This document shows positions 38,825-46,938 of a DNA stretch of 64,000 nucleotides, in pieces. The position numbers and the translations under genes were made by a program. The stretch is from Hymenobacter yonginensis (lineage in GTDB: Bacteria > Bacteroidota > Bacteroidia > Cytophagales > Hymenobacteraceae). The notes below the pieces were generated by a model, which was not told where the DNA came from, did not search any database, and saw nothing but the letters and a program-made list of their open reading frames with translations. The stretch covers positions 3,348,001 through 3,412,000 of the forward strand of contig NZ_CP115396.1 of the NCBI RefSeq assembly GCF_027625995.1. The letters are read 5' to 3'. The stretch's first letter is position 1. Each line of letters starts with the position of its first letter.

Positions 38825-39070
38825 TTAGGTCAACTTATTGGTGTTTAAGTAGTCTTCAACGTGTCGAAGCAAGTCAGAAGGTTGTAGACTCATCGCCGCG
38901 GCTAAACGAAAAATGGTGGTAAGCGAGGGTTGTTTACTCCCCGTCTCCAGTTGGGAGATATACGTGCGGTCCAACTTTGCCTCATCGGCTAGTACCTCTT
39001 GGGACATACCCCGCGCTTTGCGCAGCTGCTTGATGCTCAGCCCAAATGCCGTTATTGGTTCGCCGCCCAT
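38825..39070 (-). CDS. XRE-family helix-turn-helix regulator
   Basis: An 81-residue Cro/C1-type protein: IKQLRKARGMSQEVLADEAK, LDRTYISQLETGSKQPSLTT and IFRLAAAMSLQPSDLLRHVE. The helix-turn-helix spans about residues 24-45. Such small regulators control restriction-modification or toxin genes. It lies 330 bp upstream of the membrane-protein gene on the same strand and is divergent from the ribbon-helix-helix-like gene. Confidence 0.88.
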   Translation of the reverse strand: MGGEPITAFGLSIKQLRKARGMSQEVLADEAKLDRTYISQLETGSKQPSLTTIFRLAAAMSLQPSDLLRHVEDYLNTNKLT

Positions 39071-39141
39071 ATGAGCGGCAAGCTATCGGCCGTCGATAGT
39101 CACCTGTTGTTGTCAGTAGTCTACAAAAAAAGAGATAAATT

Positions 39142-39540
39142 GTGCTTCCTCACCGACAGAGGCGACTACACTATTTCCTTCTACTGTCACCCGTGTACAA
39201 CGACGTACCTCTTCTCACGCACTTCATCACCAAAGTGCTAAGCCCCGACAAAGGCCAGCAACTTTTTGAAGTAGAAATCATCGTTCGCCGGGCTACGGCA
39301 TCAGAACCCGTCATCGACGCGCAAAGCCCGCGTGCATTGGAAACTGGCCGTAGGGCCTCTGCCTACGTCTATTCCTTCTCCACCAACCTGAGCGAGGATA
39401 ACAAGCGGGGCCTCGACAATCTGACGTATTGGGCCGCAGGCCCGAGAAAGTCGAAAACCTACATTATTAACCAAGCGTTGGCCCAGTATCTTAGCCAATA
39501 CAAGGAAGCCCAGCAGCCGGTCCCCTCAGATGAAGGCTAA
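39142..39540 (+). CDS. small protein with ribbon-helix-helix-like C-terminus
   Basis: Up to 132 residues. The C-terminal ~50 residues, SFSTNLSEDNKRGLDNLTYW followed by SKTYIINQALAQYL, match the strand-helix-helix pattern of CopG/RHH DNA-binding proteins. The N-terminal part is unrecognised. The true start may be the ATG at 39142 or a GTG at 39193. It is divergent from the XRE gene and may be a second regulator. Confidence 0.55.
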   Translation: MLPHRQRRLHYFLLLSPVYNDVPLLTHFITKVLSPDKGQQLFEVEIIVRRATASEPVIDAQSPRALETGRRASAYVYSFSTNLSEDNKRGLDNLTYWAAGPRKSKTYIINQALAQYLSQYKEAQQPVPSDEG

Positions 39541-39554
39541 GAAACAAAGCTGCA

Positions 39555-39740
39555 TTAGCGGACTTTTTTCACTAGGCGCTTCTTCTGGGCGGCGGGTAAA
39601 GCTATCTCCTCCATCCGAGTATCATTCTGCTTTTTGCTCTGCGCAATGAACAGGGATATTTCCCGCAGTTCCTTCTTGGTCGGCGGCTTGGATTGAATCA
39701 GCCCGGCGTTCTCGGGTTCGTCGTCACGAAGAGTGTTCAT
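39555..39740 (-). CDS. small basic hypothetical protein (61 aa)
   Basis: A 61-residue hydrophilic protein, MNTLRDDEPENAGLIQSKPP at the start and basic at the end (AAQKKRLVKKVR). It lies between tniQ and the convergent RHH-like gene. No family is recognised; it may be a transposon accessory gene or a spurious frame. Confidence 0.4.
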   Translation of the reverse strand: MNTLRDDEPENAGLIQSKPPTKKELREISLFIAQSKKQNDTRMEEIALPAAQKKRLVKKVR

Positions 39741-39811
39741 GCACAGAAGGAGAAAGAGAAAGTGTCATTACAGTACGTTGAAACCAGCGCTCTGGTGGCC
39801 TCAGTTACACT

Positions 39812-40870
39812 TTAGTGTTCGAATTGACTCCAGCTTCTATTCCTGGCCGAGAAGAAATGTTCAACCAGGACGCTACTGAACCAGAAGGGCATTTCCTCGG
39901 CCATATCCCTGCGTATCGTATAGCTCTTTATTTGATTGTCGTGCATGACGCGGATGAACCGTGCGGGCCAATCTTCCAGCAGCCACATGGCCTGCTCCAG
40001 TAAGTAGATACGTCTTGCAATAGGCAGTTGCTCGAAGGCTCCTCCACCCGAGGGCCATGTCACTGGTTGGCCCATCCGAAGTCGTACGTCAACCTGCAGC
40101 CGCAAGGCCTCCCCGAACGGGCAGGATAGTACCCTGACTATTTGACGCAGTACCCGGAAATACTGGTGCGGATAGGGCACGGCTTCCTTCCATCCTTCCC
40201 GACTGACGCGGTATAATGTGTAATACCGGCTCAGCTCTTGGGCAGGAACCGGTTGCATGGGAGCCTGGCTCAGATCAAAGGCACACTTATAGCAAGTGGA
40301 GAGGAGCTGTTCAGCGGCGTTCTGGTGCCCCATGTCGAGGCGGAAGAAATTTACGGGGGCACCACAAGCGGGGCATTCCTCTCGTAGATAGACGCCGCAT
40401 GTAGGGCACACCACGTAAAACGCCAGTCGCCAACTGGTTCGGTAGTAGGGGTTGGCTCCATCCCGCTGCAGGCACCCGGGACAGTACACCAGTCCGTTTC
40501 CCTGGCGTGTACGGTGTACAATACCCACGGGCATCAACCAACTGGTGGGTCCTCGCTTAACATGGAGCAACTGGGTTCCGGTCAGGCGCTCGACAGCGGG
40601 GGCTAGCATCGTCTGGGCAATGCGATGAGGGTCCGTTAGGGTGCGGACCACCAGAGTGTTCAGCATGTGGGGCGGGGCGAGCTTATCAATGTCCCGCTTC
40701 CACACCACGATCTGCGGCCAGAGGTAGTGGGAAAACAACTGCACTTTCACCCGATGGGCCTGTGCCAGCCGCACTAACCAGCTCGACAGCAACTCGTCCT
40801 CGCTCGGATGAAACGTGCAGGGCAGAATGCGCCGCTCCAATAGGGCGTCCGGTGAGAGTATAGGTGTCAT
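39812..40870 (-). CDS. tniQ: TniQ-family target-selection protein
   Basis: A 352-residue TniQ/TnsD-related protein. The N-terminal phrase HPSEDELLSSWLVRLAQAHR is typical. Four CxxC pairs follow at residues 130-133 (CPGC), 155-158 (CPTC), 166-169 (CPAC) and 193-196 (CYKC), enough for two zinc fingers. TniQ/TnsD proteins bind the attachment site and recruit TnsC. As the only one in the element, it is the likely recogniser of comM. Its ATG overlaps the tnsC stop (ATGA), so translation is coupled. At 352 residues it is shorter than Tn7 TnsD. Confidence 0.9.
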   Translation of the reverse strand: MTPILSPDALLERRILPCTFHPSEDELLSSWLVRLAQAHRVKVQLFSHYLWPQIVVWKRDIDKLAPPHMLNTLVVRTLTDPHRIAQTMLAPAVERLTGTQLLHVKRGPTSWLMPVGIVHRTRQGNGLVYCPGCLQRDGANPYYRTSWRLAFYVVCPTCGVYLREECPACGAPVNFFRLDMGHQNAAEQLLSTCYKCAFDLSQAPMQPVPAQELSRYYTLYRVSREGWKEAVPYPHQYFRVLRQIVRVLSCPFGEALRLQVDVRLRMGQPVTWPSGGGAFEQLPIARRIYLLEQAMWLLEDWPARFIRVMHDNQIKSYTIRRDMAEEMPFWFSSVLVEHFFSARNRSWSQFEH

Positions 40871-41757
40871 CAGGCCGAAACGCCTTGAAAGCGGCGGCGT
40901 TCCGAGGGAAGCACGTAATCAATCTGGTCCAGTAGCTTCAGATCAATGCGCTCCTTGCCCGCGCGGATGGCTGTCACGGCAGCCGTAGTAATGACGGCGG
41001 AAATCTCGCCTATCGTCCCCTCGCTCATGGCGTAGATGCGTTCGGCTAACGCCGGCTCAGTCAGGCGCGACGCCTCGCGCAGGGGCAGCAGCCGCTCGAA
41101 GCTGGCCAGCAGGCGCAAATACTCCTCGGTATAGTGCCACCGAGGCAGGAATTTCTGCACAAAGCGGTTCGCCATCTGCGGGTCCGCACTCATGGCGTTG
41201 CGCGCTTCCATCGTACCCGCCGCCACAATGACGATTTGCAGCTCATTAGCCATCCCCTTCAGCACGTTCAGAAAGACCCGCTGGCTGGTGCTGCTGCCCG
41301 CCAACAGGTTTTGAATCTCGTCAATGATGAGCATCCGGGTATCCAGGTGCTGCAGAACGTGAAAGACCTGCCGCTCCATGCGGTCCAGCCGGTCCGCCTG
41401 CCGGTAGGGCGCGTTGAGCTGGTCCAGAAGCTTACGATAGAACTGCTTCTCGTCAGGCTTGGGCGGGGCTTCCACCGTAACGACCGGGCGAACCAGCTTT
41501 TCGTCGCCGAGCGTAGCGTACGGCTTGTGCAACTGACAAAATTTTTTGAGCAACAAGGTCTTGCCATTGTTCGTCTCCCCCACCAAGAGCAAGTTGGGCA
41601 TCCGGGCAATCTTGGGATGGGCCAGGAGTTCCTCCAGTCGCTCTAGGATACGCTCTGCGGCCGGGTACTTTATCCAGCGATTCGACTGGATAAATTGGAT
41701 GCGGGTGGGAGTATCACTCAGCGCAACGGGATGCAGCGCCTCAATCAAATGCTTCAT
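40870..41757 (-). CDS. tnsC: TnsC/TniB AAA+ transposition regulator
   Basis: A 295-residue AAA+ ATPase. Walker A is GETNNGKT (residues 60-67) and Walker B is RMLIIDEIQNLL (Asp 146, Glu 147), with sensor-like VIVAAGTMEARNAM after it. TnsC links target-site proteins to the TnsA/TnsB transposase and enforces target immunity. It is shorter than Tn7 TnsC (555 residues) and closer to TniB in size. Its start overlaps the tnsB end by 17 bp. Confidence 0.92.
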   Translation of the reverse strand: MKHLIEALHPVALSDTPTRIQFIQSNRWIKYPAAERILERLEELLAHPKIARMPNLLLVGETNNGKTLLLKKFCQLHKPYATLGDEKLVRPVVTVEAPPKPDEKQFYRKLLDQLNAPYRQADRLDRMERQVFHVLQHLDTRMLIIDEIQNLLAGSSTSQRVFLNVLKGMANELQIVIVAAGTMEARNAMSADPQMANRFVQKFLPRWHYTEEYLRLLASFERLLPLREASRLTEPALAERIYAMSEGTIGEISAVITTAAVTAIRAGKERIDLKLLDQIDYVLPSERRRFQGVSA

Positions 41758-43648
41758 ATTCTAGTTCGTCGAAGGGTTGAATAGGTCCCGTAACCAGCGG
41801 TAATGAGCGGGCCAGCTCATTAGGGGTAGAACCGTCCGGGGTCAGCTTGGCCGAGACCATTTCCTGCCGGATGCTTTTAGCGCGGCTGCTTTCCGTCTTA
41901 GCCTGCCGGCGCTGACGACGCACGCGCCGGGTCTGACTCACGGCCTGCGCTTCGATTTCCCGCAGCTTCTCATACGCACTGAAGAGCGCTTCCTCGTCTA
42001 CTGCCGTTACCCCTTCACTCTCCAACTGTCGCAGCACCTGCTTGTGCTCCCACAGAGTCATAGGTGGGCGCAGCAGGTCGCGGTACGGAATCTCGAAGTA
42101 GCCCTTCGCCTCGGGGTCGTAGAAAAACAGAACGCTGATGTCGCGCGGGTCCCGCTTGAAGATGAACTTGCGCTTGCGCTTATTCTTTGGGGAATCTCCT
42201 TCCAGCGCGTGGACCCAGGGGCGGAGCACGTCGCTATAGTAGTGGATATAATCCAGCACGACCCCGTACTCCTGAACGGTGCGCTCGAAGTAGGGCAGAA
42301 AGTCGAGCTTGACCCGTAGCTCGTCCTGGAAGCGAGGCGGCAGGCCGGTCTTTTCGTAGATGCCGTCCTCGAACACCTCCAGCGGTGTTCGGCCTAACGC
42401 AGTGTGCACGCGTTTGTGGTAGATATTCACGATCAGGTGCAGCAGCCACCGTTCAAATTCGCCCAGCGTAAGGGCTGCCTTGTCGGCGGATGGGTACTCG
42501 CCCCGCTGCTGTGGGTTAGAAAACGTCGTGCCCGGCAATTCATGAATTTCATTGGCAAACGTGCCCAGCAGCCGCTCAATATGGCCGCCGTAGTTGGGCT
42601 TGCGTACGGGCCGCCACTCCAGGTCAATGCCGTACTCCTCACAGGCGCGCTTGAGCATGTTGCCCCGAAACTCCTTGCCGTTGTCGGCGTAAATCTTTCG
42701 CATCTTACCCCAGCAGGGCCACTCGCCTAGCACGTCCAGCCGATGCAGCCAGGCTTCCTTGGGCAGCAGGCTGTTGGCGACACACATGCCGACGCCCAGC
42801 GCACCCGGTGTCTCAAAAGATATGTAGAGGCCGACCACCAAGCGGCTGTAGACGTCGATAGCCATTGTAATCCAGGGCTTGCCCAGCGGTGTGCGCGTTT
42901 TGTCGTCCACCAGGATGACGTCGCCCGGCGTGTGGTCGATTTGTACGACCGCCAAGGGAAAGTCAGCTCCTGGGTATTTTCCTTCGTGTGGACGAAACTG
43001 GTCGTCGGCTGCCTTATGCCCGTGCCGGAAGCGAAGTGCCTTCTCCTGACGAATGGCCAATACCCTGTTGCGCACGGTACCCACGTGCGGCGGGGTCAAC
43101 CCGTGCCGCCGGCAGCGGGCGGTCACATCGTGATATACTCGCTTGAGCGGAAAGCGCTGCTTGGTTTGGTGTACCTCCTCCACGGAGGCGCGCACCAGTG
43201 CTTCCACCTCAGCAGAGAGCCGGGTTTTGCCTTCGCCCCCACTGGAACGGCTCGGAATCAACTGGGAAACCTGCCCGGTGGCCTCGAACTGATTCATCCA
43301 CCGGTAGAGCGTTGCCGGACCGATCCGATGCCGGCGCGCCGCTTCCTGCACCAGTTGCCCATCGCCCCGGCGGGCTAAGAGCGGCTGAATGATGGCCAGC
43401 CGCTTCTGGGCCTCGGCCCATTGCTCGTCTGAGACCAGTTCTAAGGGAATAGCTGGCACCGTTGCGGCTTCGGCCGCCGGGGACGGCGGTCGCAGGTGCG
43501 CGATAGGCGCGCGGAGCAAGCGTCCCGAAATCGCGTCTTCCAGCACCACCGTTTTTAGGTTGCCCGTTAACTGGCGAATCTGGTACGACTTCCCGTGGTA
43601 CGTGACCTCGCTGCCGAGTTGCAAGGAGAATTCCGTTACGACATCCAT
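41741..43648 (-). CDS. tnsB: TnsB/TniA DDE transposase
   Basis: A 635-residue transposase of the retroviral-integrase superfamily (Mu/TniA group). Helix-turn-helix regions lie in the first 200 residues. The catalytic triad is Asp 238 (VVQIDHTP), Asp 322 (KIYADNGKEFRG) and Glu 358 (GGHIERLLGTF), with 35 residues between the last two, the classic D,D(35)E. It binds the terminal repeats and joins the 3' ends to target DNA. It overlaps tnsA by 13 bp. The C-terminal ~170 residues are basic (KNKRKRKFIFKRD, RRVRRQRRQAK) and probably contact TnsC. Confidence 0.95.
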   Translation of the reverse strand: MDVVTEFSLQLGSEVTYHGKSYQIRQLTGNLKTVVLEDAISGRLLRAPIAHLRPPSPAAEAATVPAIPLELVSDEQWAEAQKRLAIIQPLLARRGDGQLVQEAARRHRIGPATLYRWMNQFEATGQVSQLIPSRSSGGEGKTRLSAEVEALVRASVEEVHQTKQRFPLKRVYHDVTARCRRHGLTPPHVGTVRNRVLAIRQEKALRFRHGHKAADDQFRPHEGKYPGADFPLAVVQIDHTPGDVILVDDKTRTPLGKPWITMAIDVYSRLVVGLYISFETPGALGVGMCVANSLLPKEAWLHRLDVLGEWPCWGKMRKIYADNGKEFRGNMLKRACEEYGIDLEWRPVRKPNYGGHIERLLGTFANEIHELPGTTFSNPQQRGEYPSADKAALTLGEFERWLLHLIVNIYHKRVHTALGRTPLEVFEDGIYEKTGLPPRFQDELRVKLDFLPYFERTVQEYGVVLDYIHYYSDVLRPWVHALEGDSPKNKRKRKFIFKRDPRDISVLFFYDPEAKGYFEIPYRDLLRPPMTLWEHKQVLRQLESEGVTAVDEEALFSAYEKLREIEAQAVSQTRRVRRQRRQAKTESSRAKSIRQEMVSAKLTPDGSTPNELARSLPLVTGPIQPFDELEYEAFD

Positions 43649-44313
43649 AGTTCGGTTTGTAAGGACAGTTCAACGGTCAAATCACAATGAATCAGGCGCA
43701 CGGCCACCAAATGCCAGAGCGTGTACAGCAGTTCGGCTCGCTTCGTCCGGTCGGCGGTGGCCATCAGCAATAATTCCTCCGCCGTCGTCAGTTGAATGTC
43801 CTGCATGAGACGCATCAACAAACCTTGGTCCGTCTGCCTGATCTGTACCTCGGGGCCAGTGTATTGCCGCAGGAAGCGCACGTTGGCGAGGTACTCGGTG
43901 CGGATTTCGCGCTCCGTAATCAGCTTAAACCGCCAGCCTTGCCGGTCGGCATAACGCAGGGCAGCCATAAACCGGGGCTTCAGGGCAGCCCAGTTCTGCC
44001 GCAACTCGTCGCGGTACTTTACCTCATACAGCGTGGGCCGGATCGCGCTGGACACGGCCAAATCCTCGCGGTAATACACTAGCACGTCGGGCGTGTAGTG
44101 TCGCACCACCCCCTCGTGCATGTACTCGATAGTAACTGGCTGCTCGCAAAAGAAGTCAACACCGTGGTCGAAGTCCAGCAGTAGCAGTAGGTCGCGTTCC
44201 AGCGCAGATTCATACTGGGGTGAGCGGCCGACTTTGGGGCTGCTCAACTGACCGCGAATGGAGCGGGATGACGGAAGAATAGCGCGAACCGGGTTAAAGC
44301 GTGTAGTAGACAT
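43636..44313 (-). CDS. tnsA: TnsA heteromeric transposase endonuclease
   Basis: A 225-residue restriction-like endonuclease that cuts the 5' transposon ends in Tn7-type elements. The nuclease residues line up as Glu 39 (YESALERDLLLLL), Asp 76 (RHYTPDVLVYY) and Lys 99 in YEVKYRDEL, the E-D-ExK pattern. Its presence means simple cut-and-paste insertion rather than cointegrates. It is the first gene of the leftward operon, starting 460 bp from the right end. Confidence 0.92.
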   Translation of the reverse strand: MSTTRFNPVRAILPSSRSIRGQLSSPKVGRSPQYESALERDLLLLLDFDHGVDFFCEQPVTIEYMHEGVVRHYTPDVLVYYREDLAVSSAIRPTLYEVKYRDELRQNWAALKPRFMAALRYADRQGWRFKLITEREIRTEYLANVRFLRQYTGPEVQIRQTDQGLLMRLMQDIQLTTAEELLLMATADRTKRAELLYTLWHLVAVRLIHCDLTVELSLQTELWMS

Positions 44314-44773
44314 CAGGGATGGTGGTCAGGAAATAAGAGATCAGCATGTATGAAATCGGCTGATGAACGACATACTTAGTGATGCAGCTACTTTCGCCAC
44401 CTCTCTATCCAGCATAGGGAGGACGGGTTTAGTTGAAATTCCACAGCTGCTCGATTTGACTTGGTGAAAAATTTAATAAAACCCTCAATCATATGGAAGC
44501 TACTGTATTAGGCTCAATAATTGCTAAGCGCTGCCCCAAAAAAGTGAAAGCAACGATTCCAGTGCACATGTTGCGATAAAGCGTGAGCTTACTGATAGCA
44601 CCGACAAAGAATGGGGGCAGGCAAGAGCTTGCCGGGCTATTTTGTAAACTGTAATCATCGACTACAGGTAGTTTCCAATCTAGTATCATCAACTCTTGTA
44701 AAATTCTCATCGACTTTTAGTGCGAAAGTGCCTAAACTATAGTCTCGATTATCATCGTCTTCTGTATTTGACA
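44314..44773. repeat. transposon right end: noncoding leader, four TnsB-like sites, terminal repeat
   Basis: 460 bp upstream of tnsA with no credible gene. Four 12-bp motifs close to TTATCATCGACT lie at 44652-44663, 44683-44694, 44704-44715 and 44749-44760, the last inside the terminal repeat 44749-44773. Four right-end sites against three left-end sites is the arrangement of Tn7. Confidence 0.85.
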
Positions 44774-44778
44774 GTGTG
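44774..44778 (+). repeat. target-site duplication, right copy (GTGTG)
   Basis: Identical to 30163-30167 and directly follows the terminal TTTGACA. Confidence 0.93.
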
Positions 44779-45220
44779 CGGCCCCGGCGTGGTGCAGCGC
44801 TACCTCAACAAAGTCAGTGGCCCGCTCCTCGACCGGATTGACCTGCACGTGGAAGTCACACCCGTCACGTTCGACCAGATGACGGAAACGCGCAAGGCCG
44901 AGAGCAGCCAGGCCATTCAGCGCCGCGTAGATGCGGCCCGGCAGGTGCAGGCCCGCCGCTTCCAGGATTTCCCCGACATCCACTCCAACGCCATGATGCC
45001 GCCCCAGATGGTGAAGGACATCTGCGCTATCAACGACGCCGGCCGCACGCTGCTCAAAACCGCCATGGAGCGCCTCGGCCTTTCGGCCCGCGCCTATGAC
45101 CGGATCCTGAAAGTGGCCCGCACCATCGCCGACCTGGCCGAAGCCGAGGAAATCCAGCTGCCCCACCTGGCCGAAGCCATCCAGTACCGCAGCCTCGACC
45201 GCGAAGGCTGGGCCGGCTGA
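44774..45220 (+). pseudogene. comM: ComM/YifB, C-terminal part, severed by the transposon
   Basis: Codes for CGPGVVQRYLNKVSGPLLDR, IDLHVEVTPVTF and the Mg-chelatase C-terminal domain with RTIADLAEAEEIQLPHLAEA. In an intact gene this follows [11 protein letters not shown] directly. Joining 29071-30167 to 44779-45220 gives 1539 bp, 512 residues, the normal YifB length, with no frameshift. The piece has no start of its own apart from codons supplied by the transposon end. Confidence 0.93.
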
Positions 45221-45350
45221 ATCACGGATTCAAACGGATTTTTCGGATTTCGCGGATTTTGTAGTTGGCGCGGGGCCGGATGCCGGGCAAGTTGGGGGTG
45301 GCTGCACGACCTGGACTTGCAGGGACTTTGGCTTCCAGTAGGCAACAATA

Positions 45351-45385
45351 AAAAACCCTCACTGCGTGTCGCAGTGAGGGTTTTT
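45351..45385 (-). terminator. terminator of tRNA-Lys
   Basis: A perfect 15-bp stem (45351-45365 with 45371-45385) with A/T runs, directly past the 3' end of the leftward tRNA. Before it, 45221-45350 carries only a low-complexity ACGGATTTTTCGGATTTCGC tract and no gene. Confidence 0.85.
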
Positions 45386-45387
45386 AG

Positions 45388-45460
45388 TGATCCCGCTGGG
45401 ATTCGAACCCAGGACCCATACATTAAAAGTGTATTGCTCTACCAGCTGAGCTACAGAATC
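45388..45460 (-). tRNA. tRNA-Lys (anticodon TTT)
   Basis: A cloverleaf on the minus strand: acceptor GATTCTG with CGGGATC (two G-U pairs), D arm GCTCAGCTGGTAGAGC, anticodon arm ATACA-CTTTTAA-TGTAT with anticodon TTT, T arm CTGGG-TTCGAAT-CCCAG. CCA is not encoded. It lies beyond the comM 3' fragment. Confidence 0.95.
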
Positions 45461-45698
45461 AGTTCCCGTTGCAGTGGCCTTGGCTTCCTGCTGAAGGGAT
45501 GGCAAAAGTACTAGGTCATTTCACTTCCTGCAAGCTTTTTTCTGCCTTTGCGGTCAGGCAGCCCGTGTTGCACACCCGATTCAGCTAGTTTTCAGGCATA
45601 TATCTTTCAAAATAAATTTTTCAGGAGCTGTTGCCAGACCGCGTGTCCGCTAACGGAATAAGTGGGAGCTTTGTCTTCCGGAAACGCGCTGGTCAGCC

Positions 45699-46730
45699 AT
45701 GTACAAAGCCCTACTCAAGCCCCTGCTCTTTCAGCTCGACGCAGAAAAAGCGCATCATCTGGTGTTCGATAACCTGCGGCGCACCCATCGGGTGCCGGGC
45801 GGGGCTGCGCTGCTGCGCGGGCTCTACGACTTTCAGCATCCGGATCTGGAGCGGGAAGTGTTCGGGCTGCGGTTTCGCAACCCGGTGGGGCTGGCCGCCG
45901 GCCTCGACAAAAACGCCGAGCTGCTGCCGGAGCTAGGCGAGTTGGGCTTCGGGTTCGTGGAAATCGGGACGGTGACGCCGCGGCCTCAGCCGGGCAACCC
46001 CACGCCGCGCCTGTTCCGGCTGCCGCAGGACGGGGCGCTGCTCAACCGCATGGGCTTCAACAACCACGGCGCCGCCGCCGCCGCCGAGCGGCTGCGCGGC
46101 CCGCGCCCGGCCGGCCTGATTGTGGGCGGCAACATCGGCAAGAACAAGGACACGCCCAACGAGCAGGCGGCCCACGACTACGTGGCCTGCGTGGAGGCGC
46201 TGCACGCCGTGGTCGACTACTTCGTGGTGAACGTGTCGTCGCCGAATACGCCGGGGCTGCGGCAGCTGCAGGAGCGCGAGCCGCTGATCCGGCTGCTGCA
46301 GCAGGTGCAGGAGCGCAACGCCACGCTGCCCTCGCCCCGCCCGCTGCTGCTCAAAATAGCCCCCGACCTCACCGACGCCCAGCTCGACGATATCCTGCTG
46401 ATAGCCCGCGAAACGCAGCTCAGCGGCCTCGTGGCCACCAACACCACCATCAGCCGCGACGGACTGCAGACGCCTGCCAGCCACGTGCAGAGCCTGGGCG
46501 CCGGCGGCCTGAGCGGCCGCCCGCTGCGCCAGCGGGCCACGGAGGTGGTGCGCTACCTGCATCAGCACAGCAAAGGCGCGCTGCCCATCATCGGGGTGGG
46601 CGGCATTCACTCGCCCGAGGACGCGCAGGAAAAGCTGGCGGCCGGCGCCTCGCTGGTGCAACTGTACAGCGGCTTCGTGTACGAAGGCCCCGGCCTGATC
46701 AAGCGCATCAATCAGGCGTTGGTGAAGTAG
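45699..46730 (+). CDS. pyrD: dihydroorotate dehydrogenase (quinone), class 2
   Basis: A 343-residue membrane-associated flavoenzyme that oxidises dihydroorotate to orotate with quinone as acceptor, the fourth step of pyrimidine synthesis. NPVGLAAGLDKNAELLPELG binds FMN. VNVSSPNTPGLRQLQ holds the catalytic serine of class 2. LVATNTTISRDGL and LPIIGVGGIHSPEDAQEKLA complete the FMN site. The amphipathic N-terminal helix (KALLKPLLFQLDAEKAHHLV) inserts into the membrane. Confidence 0.95.
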   Translation: MYKALLKPLLFQLDAEKAHHLVFDNLRRTHRVPGGAALLRGLYDFQHPDLEREVFGLRFRNPVGLAAGLDKNAELLPELGELGFGFVEIGTVTPRPQPGNPTPRLFRLPQDGALLNRMGFNNHGAAAAAERLRGPRPAGLIVGGNIGKNKDTPNEQAAHDYVACVEALHAVVDYFVVNVSSPNTPGLRQLQEREPLIRLLQQVQERNATLPSPRPLLLKIAPDLTDAQLDDILLIARETQLSGLVATNTTISRDGLQTPASHVQSLGAGGLSGRPLRQRATEVVRYLHQHSKGALPIIGVGGIHSPEDAQEKLAAGASLVQLYSGFVYEGPGLIKRINQALVK

Positions 46731-46740
46731 CGGGTTGCTG

Positions 46741-46925
46741 GGTTGGTGGAGTGGTGGGTTGAACGTCATGTTGAGCTTGCCGAAGCAGCTCTACCGCTTC
46801 TTTGGGTTGCCATGACCAATGGCAGCACGCGAGATTCCTCGCGCTGCTCGGAATAACATTCCAGCGAAGCGGTAGAGCTGCTTCGACAAGCTCAATATGA
46901 CGTTGAACCCACCACTCCACCAACC
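46741..46925. repeat. large composite inverted repeat with a REP half in its loop
   Basis: About 60-bp arms (46741-46800 and 46866-46925) containing AACGTCATGTTGAGCTTG, CTCTACCGCTTC and their complements. The loop holds GAGATTCCTCGCGCTGCTCG, the half-site of the 17211 palindrome family, suggesting one repeat inserted in another. It lies between the convergent pyrD and PagL-like genes. Confidence 0.85.
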
Positions 46926-46938
46926 CACACATCCACCA

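Larger units (their letters stand above)
30168..44773. mobile_element. Tn7-like transposon inserted in comM (14,606 bp)
   Basis: The ends are inverted repeats starting TGTCAAATA, matching at 22 of 25 positions (30168-30192 and 44749-44773), with a 5-bp duplication outside. A leftward tnsA-tnsB-tnsC-tniQ operon sits near the right end. Several 12-bp repeats close to TTATCATCGACT lie at both ends, three left and four right, like TnsB sites of Tn7. Cargo fills 30295-39740. TnsA with a Tn7-like 5-bp duplication implies cut-and-paste movement. comM is a known home of Tn7-like elements in Acinetobacter (AbaR/Tn6022 islands); finding one in a Bacteroidota comM is consistent with the same targeting strategy. 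Confidence 0.95.

Noticed and set aside
38999-39241. 80-codon plus-strand frame across the XRE start
   Set aside because: It overlaps the well-supported XRE gene and has no protein-like pattern.
39812-44313. CRISPR-associated (CAST) transposon
   Set aside because: No cas genes or CRISPR repeats lie in the element; the single TniQ and the comM target fit protein-guided attachment.
44489-44710. 73-codon minus-strand frame at the transposon right end
   Set aside because: It overlaps the TnsB-like sites and has no recognisable protein features; most likely noncoding end sequence.
45388-45460. tRNA-Lys as the attachment site of an island
   Set aside because: No integrase or repeated tRNA end was seen. 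The nearby mobile element uses comM and ends 615 bp earlier.
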